Under the pieces are notes generated by a model. That model ran no database searches. It was not told where the DNA came from and worked only from the letters and a program-made list of their open reading frames with translations. A stretch of DNA of 64,000 nucleotides from contig CM036221.1 of the NCBI GenBank assembly GCA_020631735.1, forward strand, positions 11,265,381 through 11,329,380, read 5' to 3'. A program made the translations under genes and the position numbers. This document shows, piece by piece, positions 45,818 to 56,079 of the stretch (position 1 is its first letter; every line of letters starts with the position of its first letter). The DNA is from Saccharum officinarum (Eukaryota > Streptophyta > Magnoliopsida > Poales > Poaceae).

Positions 45818-45826
45818 CTATAAAAG
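45818..45826 (+). promoter_or_regulatory. LTR promoter TATA box
   Basis: CTATAAAAG in GC-rich context; the same box is in the 3' LTR of gypsy 2 near 61753-61761. The truncated 5' LTR of gypsy 1 has lost it. Confidence 0.6.
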
Positions 45827-46885
45827 TGTAGCCGCGTTCCGCCCCGTCCCTTTTTCCATCTTAACACCGAACCGGTCCACGTGATTTCGAGAGTAGAGGG
45901 ATTGAGAACCCTAGGTTTCACTGCCACCGTCGTCGAAGCTTGCCGGTGAACCCGCGCCCTCCTTCTCTGCATTGGTGAGCTCGTCATCTTCTTCTCTCCC
46001 TCCCCATGCCTTTTTTTGGTCTGTGGTGCCCTAAATCTCGAGAACATAGAGCTCCGGCGAGTTTTGCCGAAGCCGGCAATGGCGCTGCCGCCTTCCCGAG
46101 CTGCATCTCGCCTTTGGTTCGATCGTGTCTCCCTAACCTACGTAGAAAAGTTCGCGCTGAGGCCCTCGTTCGATTGGTACCGGTCGCGAGCCGAATGGTG
46201 ATCTAAAACGCTAGAACCGAAGCTCTCCGGCGAGCTGTGCGAGCCGGCCATGGCGGCCACCGACCGACGTTGAGGAGGATGGCCGCGCCTCTCTCTCCTT
46301 TGACCGGAGATGATTCCAGCCGTCCAAGATTTGATCAATGGCTAGGATTAGAAGATACCCTTTCGGCCGTGAGTTTTGTTAAAGAACCCCTGTGTTTTTG
46401 TGAATTAGAACCCGCAGTCCTTGGCGTAATCTAGGAATTATGTTTCTTTGTTTCGAAAACGTATTTCGTCTCGGTAATTCAAAAATACGTTTTCTGATAT
46501 TTACAGTTTTGCCACTAAATTTGTTTTGATCGTAAAATTTTCGTTTTAACTCCGATTTGACCCGTTCAAGTTGCGTTAGATTCATATTTGCGAGCTCTAC
46601 ATGTTAGTATAGCTGTACAGTAGGTTTGGGAAAAATTAAATTTCGAGCTTATATTAAAGTAATTATTTATCTATAGGAAATCTTAGAAAATTCATAACTT
46701 TTATGTTTTAAATCCGAATTTCGTGATCTTTACGTCTGTGTGATCGTAGTAACGTGTAGAAGAGTTTTACAAACTTTTTATACTGTTTTGTTACTGTTGG
46801 TGTACTGTTCTAACTATGTTTCTTTGTTTGCTTCGTGTATGATTGCTCAGATGATTGTGTGTTGATGCTTGATGATCGAGTATAG

Positions 46886-47966
46886 ACGGTGAGCAGTTTC
46901 TTGATGATCAGGAGTATTATTTTAAGCCAGACCAGCAGTATCATCAGGAAAGCTTTGATCAAGGCAAGTATAACATGGGACCATCCTTGTTGTCATTTTC
47001 ACTGAAATTATCATACATATGCATATGTCTTCCTTGACAACTATAGAGATTATAATTTAGCTATTGATATCTTGTTTCCTTGTCACCTATAGGTTGTATA
47101 TTTGGGTAGCTATTGCTAGTGGTTAATTATGAACAATGGTCTTGTAATTTGATTAATGGATTAGGGAACAAATCATTAAGATGATTTTATTACTGTTGAA
47201 AGGGGGCTAGAGCAAGGGGTTATATTGTTGCTCTGGTTTCTCTCCGTAAGGACTTACCTGTAAGTGATAACCGGGATTGATAGTATAACTGCGAGGGCTA
47301 TATGGCTCTGGTTCTAGTTGTTTAAGAGACCTTTTCTAGCTTGTTAGTGGTTACCTTAAATGGCGTAAGAATGGCTTGCCACGTTGGGTGTAGGATAGCC
47401 TCTAGTCTCTGAGTATAGCCGAGAAGGAATTGTGCTATTTGAAAAGGGGGTTCCTACATCTGCCTGCCGAGTGAATCTAATGGCCCTAACTTGTTAGACG
47501 AACTTTTGAATGACTTTATATGGTTCTCTGGTGTTTGGGTTTAATCTCCCCACACATTTAGAAATCATGACTCACAGTGAAAGTGTACACCTCTGCGCAG
47601 AGTTTAATAAACTGGTATACTAGCCGTGCTCACGGATACGAGCGGCCTTGGGGATTCTTACAAAATAGCTGATCACCATTGTTATATCATTCTTAATTAC
47701 TGTTTATTATTATTATGCTCATGTTAATGCTATTCATTATCCTTATTACAATTGATCATTGATTCATTAATGGGATTTGGATTACCTTGATGCTACTCAA
47801 TTGCTAATTATATGATGATTAAAAGCTAAACGCAGTCAAACAGTGTCTAGCCTTTTGTGCCTCATGAACCCTGTGTTGTACTTGTTGAGTTCGACATGGA
47901 CTCACCCTTGCTATTTCCACCATAACAGATGAAGAATATGAAGATGATTATCGTAATGAGTACTAG
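46886..47966 (+). other. Conserved two-exon coding-like structure inside the LTR
   Basis: After a TATAG acceptor, 46886-46963 reads (in the phase set by a preceding G) DGEQFLDDQEYYFKPDQQYH followed by QESFDQ. The segment ends CAAG|GCAAGT, the consensus of a GC-type donor. At 47929, after CCACCATAACAG, the reading continues in phase as DEEYEDDYRNEY and stops (TAG 47964-47966). The same borders and phase occur in the 5' LTR (37977-38054 / 39020-39057) and in gypsy 2. The upstream exon, if any, was not identified. Could be a spliced leader peptide or a captured host exon pair. Confidence 0.4.
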
Positions 47967-48194
47967 TCTTGGTGTCAACCAGTCAACCGTGTCCCTGTGT
48001 TTGGAGTTTCCGCTGGAGATCTACTATTAGTTGCTACAATATATTGTATAAGACTATATGTTAAACATTTATTCGCTATGTAATAAGCACCATGATGATA
48101 CTATGTAATTTGTCTACTTATGTGTGCGACCGTTTTTTGGAGCGCACATGAGTCTTTTATGCATCCTATTTTGTCCTTAAAAATGGGTGTGACA

Positions 48195-48838
48195 ACTTGA
48201 AAGTCATTGCAAAACATACAATACAGATAAAACACCTGCAACATATGTGTGAAAACCTATGAAACATTCAGATAAACACACTTGCAACATACGTCTGAAA
48301 AATAGGTGTAACATTTGGAATAGACACTTGCAAAATATGTGTATAGCTATTGCAACATATGCAAACCCGATCTACTTTGCAACATCTATATGAAACATTT
48401 ACAACATACCTCTGAAACATCTGAAATATTTGAAACATATGCTTGCAACATGCGCTTTCAGCAAAATAAGGCAGGCAGGCGGGCGAACGAAGAACTGCAC
48501 AGCAGGATCCGGCTGTGCGGTCACAATGGAGAAGAAGGATGGCAGCGGGTAGGCAGCTGCATGGTCCCCGGTGAGCGGTGCCCTGCCCGCGGTGGAGGCG
48601 GCAGTAGTAGTCGGGCGGGTGTGGCCTTGCGCAGCGAGGCGATAGTGGCTGTGTGGTCGCGGGGGAGCATGCTGCTGCGGTGATGGTGCGGCGGCGGTGG
48701 AGAGGAAAGACGGTGGGAGACGCGGGGGAGAGGAGGGCAGGCGAGAGGCGTGACAGATGGCAGTCGCAGCGCTGCGTCAGTTTTTTCAGAAACTGCGGAG
48801 CCTTTTTGTCATTGGGGCCCACCAACATGGGCATTTAA
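48195..48838 (+). mobile_element. TTGCAACAT repeat element (copy C, 5'-truncated)
   Basis: Same orientation and motif array (ACTTGCAACATACGTCTGAAA-like units, 48205-48455) as copy A, followed by a GC-rich segment. It starts exactly at the gypsy 3' LTR end, so its left part is missing. Confidence 0.5.
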
Positions 48839-49246
48839 GCCAGCAGACACCCGCTTCCCAACATTAACGATAGATTTTTTTTTCTATATTTTAGGTGTGG
48901 TGTCGGAATTTTAAGATGATTTCAGATGATAATCTTACATACAATTAAATACACAACTCACAAGAAATAATTTATAATGTTGTTTATATATAGTCAAACA
49001 ATGACAAATTGCCTGTTAAGTAAAACAACAACAAAAATGAAGGCACCTGAAGTATAGGAGAAGTGTAGAAAAAATTGTGAATTATATCCTTTTAATTATA
49101 TACTAATTAGTTTTGTAAGATTAAGATACCAGAAATATAACAATTTTTTTAAGGTCGCTATTTTTCTGAGATGGATTTAATAAAAGATCACTATTTTTAG
49201 GTCAGTAGCAAACGCACTGCACCGGAGCCATCTACTGAGTGCACGC
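48839..49246. other. Promoter-side flank of peptide gene 3
   Basis: AT-rich, no gene. Poly-T runs and no recognisable element. Confidence 0.4.
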
Positions 49247-49254
49247 TATATATA
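49247..49254 (+). promoter_or_regulatory. TATA box of peptide gene 3
   Basis: TATATATA within GCTATATATAG, 92 nt before ATG 49347. Confidence 0.55.
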
Positions 49255-49346
49255 GAAAACGCTGCGACACATCCAAGAACGACCGATCGATCCAGAGAAG
49301 CTCAGCCACCCACAGGCCACAGGTAGCTGCTCTGCTAGCTCCGACA

Positions 49347-49700
49347 ATGGCGGTGCAAAGGGCCTCCACGACGGCAGCTGTGATCGCCGTGTTCCTCCTC
49401 CTGCTGCCGGCGCTGATGCTGTCCTCGACGGCGTCGGCGGCGCGCCCATTGGGTGGAAGCATCGTCGAACTACCTCAACCCTCCCCAGACCCTCCTCCGA
49501 GGCCTTGGGGTCCCATGGTCAGCTATCCTCCCTCGCAGATTATAGGGCAAGCGTCATCGTCTCCTCCTCCGCATCCGATGGCCTCGGTGGCGGAGCCGAC
49601 GTACATTATTCAGGTGCCCTCAGGCCGCCCTGGATTTCCCTACCACCACCATGCGCCACCGCCGGAGACATACTGGCCGTTGGCGCCGAGTAATTATTGA
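49347..49700 (+). CDS. Small secreted proline-rich peptide precursor
   Basis: 117 residues from ATG 49347; an in-frame ATG at 49239 lies upstream of the TATA box and is rejected. Signal peptide about 1-32 (AAVIAVFLLLLPALMLSSTASAA), followed by ARPLGGS, much like the post-cleavage starts of the genes at 17519 (ARHLPV) and 35182 (ARLRLAAG). The mature part is Pro/Ser-rich (LPQPSPDPPPRPWGP) and ends with IIQVPSGRPGFPYHHHAPPP (88-107) and ETYWPLAPSNY. QVPSGRPGFPYHHH resembles the VPSGP.P.HHH of CLE peptides, with an extra residue, but the Arg that starts CLE peptides is absent. Single exon, own TATA box. Likely apoplastic; function unknown. Confidence 0.65.
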   Translation: MAVQRASTTAAVIAVFLLLLPALMLSSTASAARPLGGSIVELPQPSPDPPPRPWGPMVSYPPSQIIGQASSSPPPHPMASVAEPTYIIQVPSGRPGFPYHHHAPPPETYWPLAPSNY

Positions 49701-49859
49701 TTGATTCATAGGAATGTTAGGACGAGATAGACCGGATTTAATATGTTGATGAGGCAGAATATTTCTTTTAGTTTTATTATGCTTTTGATCAAATAAATTA
49801 AGCACGCGAAATAGATAGATGATTATTGTATTTCTTACTACTGCCAGGAATCCAAATAA

Positions 49860-50345
49860 TTCAAATCTACAAACCATTAACAGAGACGGCCGTTTTAGTT
49901 ATGTCTACCTCTATTAAGAGTCAACAGAGGCGGACATAGTAAGGTGATTGCCTCTGTTAATATCATTAACAAAGTATCCTTGGGCGTCGATCTTAGTTAA
50001 TTAACAGAGATGACCATGGCTCCTGCCTTTGGAAAATGGCTAATTAATAGCGACCATTTGCTAGAGCGGAGGCCGTGCCCATCTCTACAAAATCCAAAAT
50101 GGCCGCATCTGAAGACCATCTCAGTAATAGTGAACATTTCATTTTTTAAAAAATATCTTTTTCAGACAGTTAACGTTATTGAGCCGCCTCTAGATATTAA
50201 TTAACACAGGAAACTTTGTTACATAAACCACCAGTATAAACGTTTGCACCAGCGGTTAGCCTAAGTATTTTGCCTATGTAAATTAGTTTACACAAGCAGC
50301 ATCGTTATGCCAATAATAACCCGTGTAAATAGACCTACACTAGCA
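49860..50345. repeat. Probable CACTA-like subterminal fragment
   Basis: TTAACAGAG(A/G) and its inverse CCTCTGTTAA recur at about 49877, 49919, 49953 and 49998, in the manner of subterminal motif arrays. No termini or coding sequence. Confidence 0.3.
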
Positions 50346-50380
50346 GTTCTCAAGCATACGCCAATGGAACATCATCATTT

Positions 50381-50744
50381 TCATTATCTTTCATGCTGGT
50401 GGTTCACAAAACCGCCTAACCCATTTCTATAGAGAGGATTCCCTATGTACCCTAGAAAAAGTGGTTGCCCCTTCTGTGCCCTCGAAATAATCATTCGGAC
50501 TCCTATACCCACTTTAAAAGTTAACGACCAGTTGATGGAAAGGGCACTCATTATCTTTCATGCTGGTGGTTCACAAAACCCTCCCATAAATAAAGATACA
50601 AAAACTACCGCAAGTAAAACCCATTTCCATAGAGAATTCCCTATGTACCCCTAGAAAAAGTGGTTGCCCCTTCTGTGCCCTCGAAATAACCATTTGGACC
50701 CTATACCCACTTTAAAAATTAATGCAGCTGACGGAAAGGGCACC
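50381..50744. repeat. Tandem direct repeat (167 and 197 bp)
   Basis: TCATTATCTTTCATGCTGGTGG...GAAAGGGCAC at 50381-50547 is repeated at 50548-50744, with a 30-bp insertion (about 50580-50615) in the second copy. Non-coding. Confidence 0.8.
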
Positions 50745-51062
50745 AGAGGGAAGAAAAAATTTAGAGCGGGCATAATAGTCCCAATTGGCTGAAAGGGACT
50801 TATAATTACAATTGGCTGAATTATAACATATTGATATATTGAGTTATACAAAACTAGTAGTAAATGAAGATTTATGTTAAGTCACAAAGATAGAGAGAAT
50901 TCAGTAAGGACTAATTAAGAAACAAAAAAGGTGGCAAAACACAAAGATGCACTAAACAAATTCCAAAATCGGTCTTCTATTTGAACGTACTTCTGAAAAG
51001 TTAAGGAAGCTATAAATGCAAGCTAAACATATTTAGTAGTGCAATAGAAGTATTCCATTTGA

Positions 51063-51065
<3 letters not shown>

Positions 51066-51117
<52 letters not shown>
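51066..51117. repeat. (TA)n microsatellite
   Basis: About 52 bp of uninterrupted AT/TA repeat, 210 bp upstream of peptide gene 4. Confidence 0.95.
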
Positions 51118-51119
<2 letters not shown>

Positions 51120-51235
51120 TTTGATAGATATAAGAAACTATAAATGCGAGCCAAACATATGTGAGGGACAAAAAAAACCATTCTAGTAGTTCGATTGATT
51201 TCCATAAGCATGCCTTATTTACATGCTAGGCTCAA

Positions 51236-51245
51236 CTATATATAG
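51236..51245 (+). promoter_or_regulatory. TATA box of peptide gene 4
   Basis: CTATATATAG, 83 nt before ATG 51329. Confidence 0.55.
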
Positions 51246-51328
51246 AGGGGCCTAACTTCCATCCACCACAATACCCTCCCATCCACATAGATCCACAAAA
51301 AGAGAAGAAAAATATTCACAAGCTAGCC

Positions 51329-51919
51329 ATGGCTAGTAGCAAGAATAGTATCATCGGAGCGACCACATCACCAATTGTGGTCGTGGTGGCAATGGCACTA
51401 CTGACCACACTTTTGATGATGGTGGCAGATGCACAGCCATATGATGACTCGGCAATGCCACCTGACATGGTTGGGGATTTGCTGCCACGGGGGAGAGTAC
51501 CACCCTCCGGGCCTAGCCATCCGCCGCCCTTGGTGGCGATGCCACCACCATGTTTAATACCACCTGTCGGACCTAGGAAGCCTCCTTCCATGGTGGCGAT
51601 GCCACTTGACAGGGTTGGGGATCTGCTACCACGAGGAAGAGTACCACCCTCCGGGCCTAGCCATCCACCACCCTTGGTGGCGATGCCACCACAATGGAGG
51701 ATACAACCCTGTGGGCCCAGCAAGTCACCGCCTTCTGGGCATAGAAAGTCACCACCCTCTGGGCATAGAAGGTCACCACCCACACCACCATGGAGGAGAA
51801 TACCACCCTCTGGACCAAGTAAGCCACCGTCCATGGAGGAAATGATCGACCATAGTAATCATGTGCTCGGTGTGAATGAAAAACTTGTTGGTAATGGAGG
51901 GATGAATACACAAGGATGA
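51329..51919 (+). CDS. Secreted multi-repeat precursor with IPPSGPSK-like cores
   Basis: 196 residues. Signal peptide or anchor about 1-35 (IVVVVAMALLTTLLMMVADA). The mature region carries five related cores: RVPPSGPSHP (56-65), LIPPVGPRKP (76-85), RVPPSGPSHP (104-113), RIQPCGPSKS (124-133), RIPPSGPSKP (157-166), plus two PPSGHR(K/R)S units (134-149). Cores 1 and 3 sit in a 48-residue (144-bp) duplication and are preceded by VGDLLPRG. The layout LLPRG.VPPSGPS resembles the LPKGVPIPPS-type core of the IDA/IDL abscission-hormone group, and SGPS is shared with PIP peptides (family knowledge). The terminal His-Asn of IDA is missing and the cores are not at the C-terminus, so it may instead be a repetitive proline-rich wall protein. 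The C-terminus (MEEMIDHSNHVLGVNEK) is not repetitive. Single exon. It is AT-richer than the other peptide genes. Confidence 0.72.
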   Translation: MASSKNSIIGATTSPIVVVVAMALLTTLLMMVADAQPYDDSAMPPDMVGDLLPRGRVPPSGPSHPPPLVAMPPPCLIPPVGPRKPPSMVAMPLDRVGDLLPRGRVPPSGPSHPPPLVAMPPQWRIQPCGPSKSPPSGHRKSPPSGHRRSPPTPPWRRIPPSGPSKPPSMEEMIDHSNHVLGVNEKLVGNGGMNTQG

Positions 51920-53954
51920 TGTGGTGTAACTTATAAGCAAGAACCTAAATAATAAGAGCATCTGAGTTGTTTATTTTCATTGAGTTCATGCATATGGTCT
52001 AGGAAAGATTCTCTTCTAAACGCTAATGTCACCTTTGCTTCAAAGATGAAGTGGCCAACAATAACCTTCAGATAACCTCCATCTCGACCTTGTGTTGTAA
52101 GATCCTCTAGTTTCTTGAAAACTGACTACAAACAAACAACGCCTATCACTAATAAGCCTGTGAGAAGGTGTGGTTCAATTTCTTCGAGTCAGGACCAGAT
52201 TAACAAAAGAAACTAAACATATGAATTAAAGTGTAAATAACTACTAGAATTCTACTTTTTGAGATGTTACATTTTATTTTCATTGGCTTTCGAAAACAAC
52301 ACTCACCTCAAAAAATAATCAAGCTAGGCCAAATGAGTGTAACCCCTCTATAGAAATTAATTTTCAAGTGAAGATCTCTTAATAAAGACAAGTCTTAAAA
52401 CAGAGCTCTCCTCTAAAATGGTCCGTTACATAAAGAGGCTCCCCTTTTCTGCTAAAAAAACATATAGAGGCTCCCCTCTAAACTGGACTTTCATATGAGG
52501 TTCTCCGAAGAAACTGTCTTTAAAAGTAAGGCTACTTTCTTTGAGGCCTCTTAAAGAAAGCGCCTCTAGAAAAATAACTGCCACACAAAATATATCTATA
52601 TTTTTTTTTCATAGGGGAGATGGAGATAGAGGAGAAGAGCGGTGGCCTGCTATCACAGAAGAAAGAAAGAAAAAAAGAATAGGGGTAAACAAGAAAAGGA
52701 AAACTATTACCTGAGCCACTGATGTATAGGTTCCACACGTCATAGAAAAGAAGAAACACTGATTTGAGGGTTCCTATTAGAGTTGAGAAATGAATCTAGG
52801 CCTCCTAAACTATGTTTGATTCAGTTTACTCCCACAACTATTTCATTTGGTCCAATTTACCGCATAACAACATTTTATCTCTAGATAAAAATGGGTTTTA
52901 ATTTTAATTCTTGTGAGATGGTAGAGAAAAGCTCCGGTCATCACAGATGGGGATTATACAAAACTACATCTGACATATAGACTGCCCATGAGACGGGCAT
53001 TATAGAGGCCGATCTGTAAAATAAACAAAACACAGATGGGTTGTTATAAAGCCCCGTCTATGATATAGATTACATCAGAGAAGAGTATTAATCTTAACTA
53101 TATAAACGGGTGAAGAATCCATCTGAGTATTGGAGTTTGTGATGATGAACTGTGACATCACGTACTAGAGATGAAAACAAACGGGTCGGTCAGAACAAAA
53201 CCTCTCCAAATTTCACAGTTACATTGCGGGAACAAAATCGAAATTGGGATGGCCAGAAACTAGAATTAAAACGGGATTCACTGGAAATTAAAAATGGATC
53301 AATTTGAATGGAAATGTGTCGGTTACTGTCGTGATATGAAAAGACAAAATAGGAATGTAGAAACATAAAACAAAGAAACATGAATTCATATATGACCTAA
53401 ACGACCTGGCAAGGCAACAATGCCAACACATAAATATTCTAATTCATACCTAAGATTCATAAGATGACAAGAGTATAAGAGTACAAGACCATAAGCGTGT
53501 GTTTGGTTTGCGAATATGGTGGGATAGAATGGAACCAACCCAGTTTTCTATCCATGTTATTTGTTTGGTTGAGAAGGATGGGATGGTTTTTGTTTTTGTT
53601 CGGTTTGTAGGATTTAGAAATAAGGAGTAGGTCCCACATGTCATGTAGACCCACTTGTCTGTAGCTTGGCCTTATCTTCTTGCTCCAAAATCTCGCATCC
53701 ACGGTTCCTCGTCCGCAGCACCGAGGAGCTCACCTGCACATCTGTGGTTCCTCGTCGGCGTGGCCACCTCCGCGTTCCATGCCACATGGTCCATGTCTAG
53801 GAAAATAATTTTTGAAAAAAATGAAAAGCAACCATAAAAATAGTATCTTTTTATATTACAAGAGAAACACACCAGGGAGGCAAGCAATAGCACGTCGCAA
53901 ATCATAAAGTTCATGCAATTTTTGCACAAAATACACACATGTGTGCGCGCGGCT
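51920..53954. other. Gene-poor stretch
   Basis: About 2 kb without a supported gene. 52395-52570 has repeated AGAGGCTCC/GAGGCCTC motifs. 52930-53060 has ACAGATGGG and (C)CCGTCT motifs that could come from a CACTA-type subterminal region. 53500-53600 (GTGTTTGGTTTGCG...TTTGTTTGGTTGAGAAGGATGG) resembles part of a common grass MITE. None has clear ends. Confidence 0.35.
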
Positions 53955-53990
53955 ATAGATTTGAACTTCCAACCTCAAGCCTCACGCAAG

Positions 53991-54008
53991 CCCCCCCCCC
54001 CCCCCCCC
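53991..54008. repeat. C18 homopolymer
   Basis: Eighteen C in a row. It is absent at the aligned site in copy 1 (about 33325). Homopolymers of this length are error-prone in sequencing. Confidence 0.9.
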
Positions 54009-54869
54009 AACTACTACGTCATAATCTCAAAAAAAACTACTACGGTATAGGGTCACTTTTGACAAAGTGTGGGATCCTGTTTTATTTATTGACTTTTACA
54101 AATCTTCCAGCTCATATTTTGATACCTAAATGTTTTAAACTAAAAAAGAGTAAAATGTAAATTTTTGAATCTCATCAAGCATAGCAGGTCTCTCCATCCA
54201 AGGTCATTTAAAAAATAAAAAATAATTTTGAAATCTTGAGAACTTAAAACATAATTCCGAGATACTAGATAATTTCAAATGGATCAACTACTAAAGTTAT
54301 AGTATTTTTGAGTTCTACAACCTTGATAAAAGTTTGTCTTCATCCGACTTGACTTAAAAAAAGTTATGAATTTTTTTGGTATTGCACCTATTTTTAGAGG
54401 CAAGCTACATTATTAACCGTCTCTTGAAATCGATTTCTAAAGGTATGTGGTGTTTTCAACTGCCTAAAGAAATGTCTTTGTTTCTAGAAGTGGTTGGAAA
54501 CTCTAACCTCTTCTAGAAATAAGATTTATAGAGACAGTTGGTATTGTCAATTGTATCTAAACATATAGGACATTTCTAAAGGTGACCAAAAACACGAACC
54601 ATATCTAGAAATCAATTTTTAGAAGTGGACCGCGTCTCTATAATTTTTAGACGGTTTTTGATAAAACCGACTCTGCCTAAAAAATTGGGAGACAGTGAAA
54701 ATAGTTTTTGTTTATAATTTAAGTAATAAATGTCGATCAAACTAATCAATGTTTTTGTACTTCTCACGAAGAGACAAGAAATGTTACTGGCATTATTAGT
54801 TCATTGTGAAATCTTCATGATAGTAGCTAATCTACTATTCCATCTAAATGGAAAAATTGAAAAGAAGAG

Positions 54870-55395
54870 GTTTCGTGTGGTACTCCCAAATAGGGAGCCT
54901 TTCATTTAATTAGATCGGATGTTTAGTATCTACTTAGTAGGAGGAAATAGTTGAAATATATTTATTTAATTTGTAGTTTTGTAAAATAGGATAAAGAAGG
55001 GGAAAATGTTTGTTTTAGATTAGAAAATATTTCTTCTAGATCTAATAGTTGCATTGTGATTCGTTAGAGATATATATATGGCAAATTTGTCTATTAACGT
55101 GACATATTTTATTAGTTGGAACATGTGTTCTATATCTGGAACGTGTTTTCATACGTGTTCCTTATACTATATGAATGGTTTTATTTTTTAATATGTTAGC
55201 TAACACAACATGTTTCTTTTTGGTAGTGTGTTTCTGATGCCTCAACGTGTTCAAGAAAGGCATTAGTTAACTTTATGTGTCTGCTTCCGTGTTGAAGAAG
55301 TGTCACATATATATGAGGTACACACTCATCAGGCTAGCTAGCTGCTGCAGCAAGGACATAGGTTGCATGGCAGTCCAGGTGCATCGGATATAGGA
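54870..55395. other. Sequence inserted only in duplication copy 2
   Basis: Copy 1 goes directly from CCATCTAAATGGAAAAAT to GCTCGATGAAACACTGCATG with a short poly-A spacer; copy 2 has about 525 bp between them. AT-rich, with ATGTGTTC/ACGTGTT motifs near 55120-55250. No clear inverted ends or target duplication. Confidence 0.4.
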
Positions 55396-55651
55396 TTGAT
55401 CCCTCTTCGGTCACAAATCCATGCTCGATGAAAATGAAACACTGCATGTTGTCATTATCACGCGCTTATTAATTATTCCATATATATGTGGCAAATGATC
55501 ACTTATCAAATCCTCCTAGAGGTACTGCTGTGATCGCTCGAACACCTGTCATTATCGCCCCATGCACGAGCTTTGCAAATTGTTAATTGTAAAGCATCCA
55601 AAGAGCATCTCTTAATCAGCTATAGCCTATAAGTAGCTACCAACGTCGTTA

Positions 55652-55765
55652 ATGGCGGGGCACAGGAAGCTGCCGGCCATCGCGGCGGCGGCGGCATTCC
55701 TCGTCTGCTGTCTCCTGCTCTCCTCCACGGCGTCAGTGTCGGCGGCGCACCTGTGTCAAGCCGCT
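55652..55765 (+). CDS. Small secreted peptide precursor, partial (runs into gap)
   Basis: The first 38 codons: MAGHRKLPAI, then AAAAAFLVCCLLLSSTASVS and AAHLCQAA, a signal peptide paralogous to that of the gene at 35182 (MAGGHRKTPGIAAAVLVCCL). The mature proline-rich part is lost in the 100-N gap at 55766. The post-cleavage AARLRLAAG of the paralogue is AAHLCQAA here. The upstream region is also duplicated, but the TATA box found at 35075 is not conserved; the closest TATA-like CCTATAAG (55626) is too near the ATG. It may therefore be weakly expressed or a pseudogene. Confidence 0.6.
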
Positions 55766-55865
55766 NNNNNNNNNNNNNNNNNNNNNNNNNNNNNNNNNNN
55801 NNNNNNNNNNNNNNNNNNNNNNNNNNNNNNNNNNNNNNNNNNNNNNNNNNNNNNNNNNNNNNNNN
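55766..55865. other. Assembly gap (100 N)
   Basis: Exactly 100 unknown bases, the usual placeholder for a gap of unknown size. The sequence changes from a peptide gene to the interior of a gypsy element, so at least the rest of the peptide gene and a whole gypsy 5' end (LTR, PBS, most of the upstream ORF) are missing. Confidence 0.98.
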
Positions 55866-56079
55866 TTGCATGACAAAGGTGTTTGGACCGTGCCGCTCGC
55901 TGATGATTTCATCCTTGACTTTACAAGCACAGTGGGACTAGTTCATGAGTTGACTCTTCATGAGGTGGATTTGAAGGATGAGTTGCTAAAGGAAAAGGAC
56001 TTAAAGAACAAGTTTATAAGGAGATCGATGAACTAAGGGCTGAGCTAGGCCATCCCAAGATTTATCAGAAGCTCACTTA
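55866..56079 (+). pseudogene. Upstream extra ORF of gypsy 2, 3' part
   Basis: Corresponds to 39935-40148: LHDKGVWTVPLADD, then an extra T and two lost bases relative to copy 1 shift the frame before VGLVHELTLHEVDLKDELLKEK and again after KEK. Non-functional. Confidence 0.65.

Larger units (their letters stand above)
37812..48194 (+). mobile_element. Ty3/gypsy retrotransposon 1 (chromovirus, Tekay/Del-like), defective
   Basis: Truncated 5' LTR, PBS, upstream ORF, gag, protease-RT-RNase H-integrase, polypurine tract, 2.9-kb 3' LTR. RT before INT defines Ty3/gypsy. The long LTR and chromodomain-like integrase tail suggest the Tekay/Del chromovirus group (inference). Several stops and a deletion in RNase H make it non-functional. 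Confidence 0.88.
45271..48194 (+). mobile_element. 3' LTR of gypsy 1
   Basis: 2924 bp, from TGTAACACCC to GGTGTGACA. Contains a GC-rich region and a promoter TATA box (CTATAAAAG, about 45818-45826). It is followed at once by the truncated TTGCAACAT element. A conserved spliced-ORF-like pair of exons lies at 46886-46963 and 47929-47966. Confidence 0.9.
53955..55765 (+). repeat. Segmental duplication, copy 2
   Basis: Counterpart of 33290-35310, without element B, but with about 500 bp (54870-55395) not found in copy 1. Contains many short motifs around TTTCTAGAAG/TTTTAGA(G/C)G (54400-54690), perhaps the remains of a CACTA-type end present before the duplication. Ends in the assembly gap inside the peptide gene. 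Confidence 0.65.

Noticed and set aside
45454..46434. GC-rich short frames in the gypsy LTR (and copies at 61.4-62.4 kb)
   Set aside because: They lie within LTR leader sequence and are explained by LTR transcription units; no domain.
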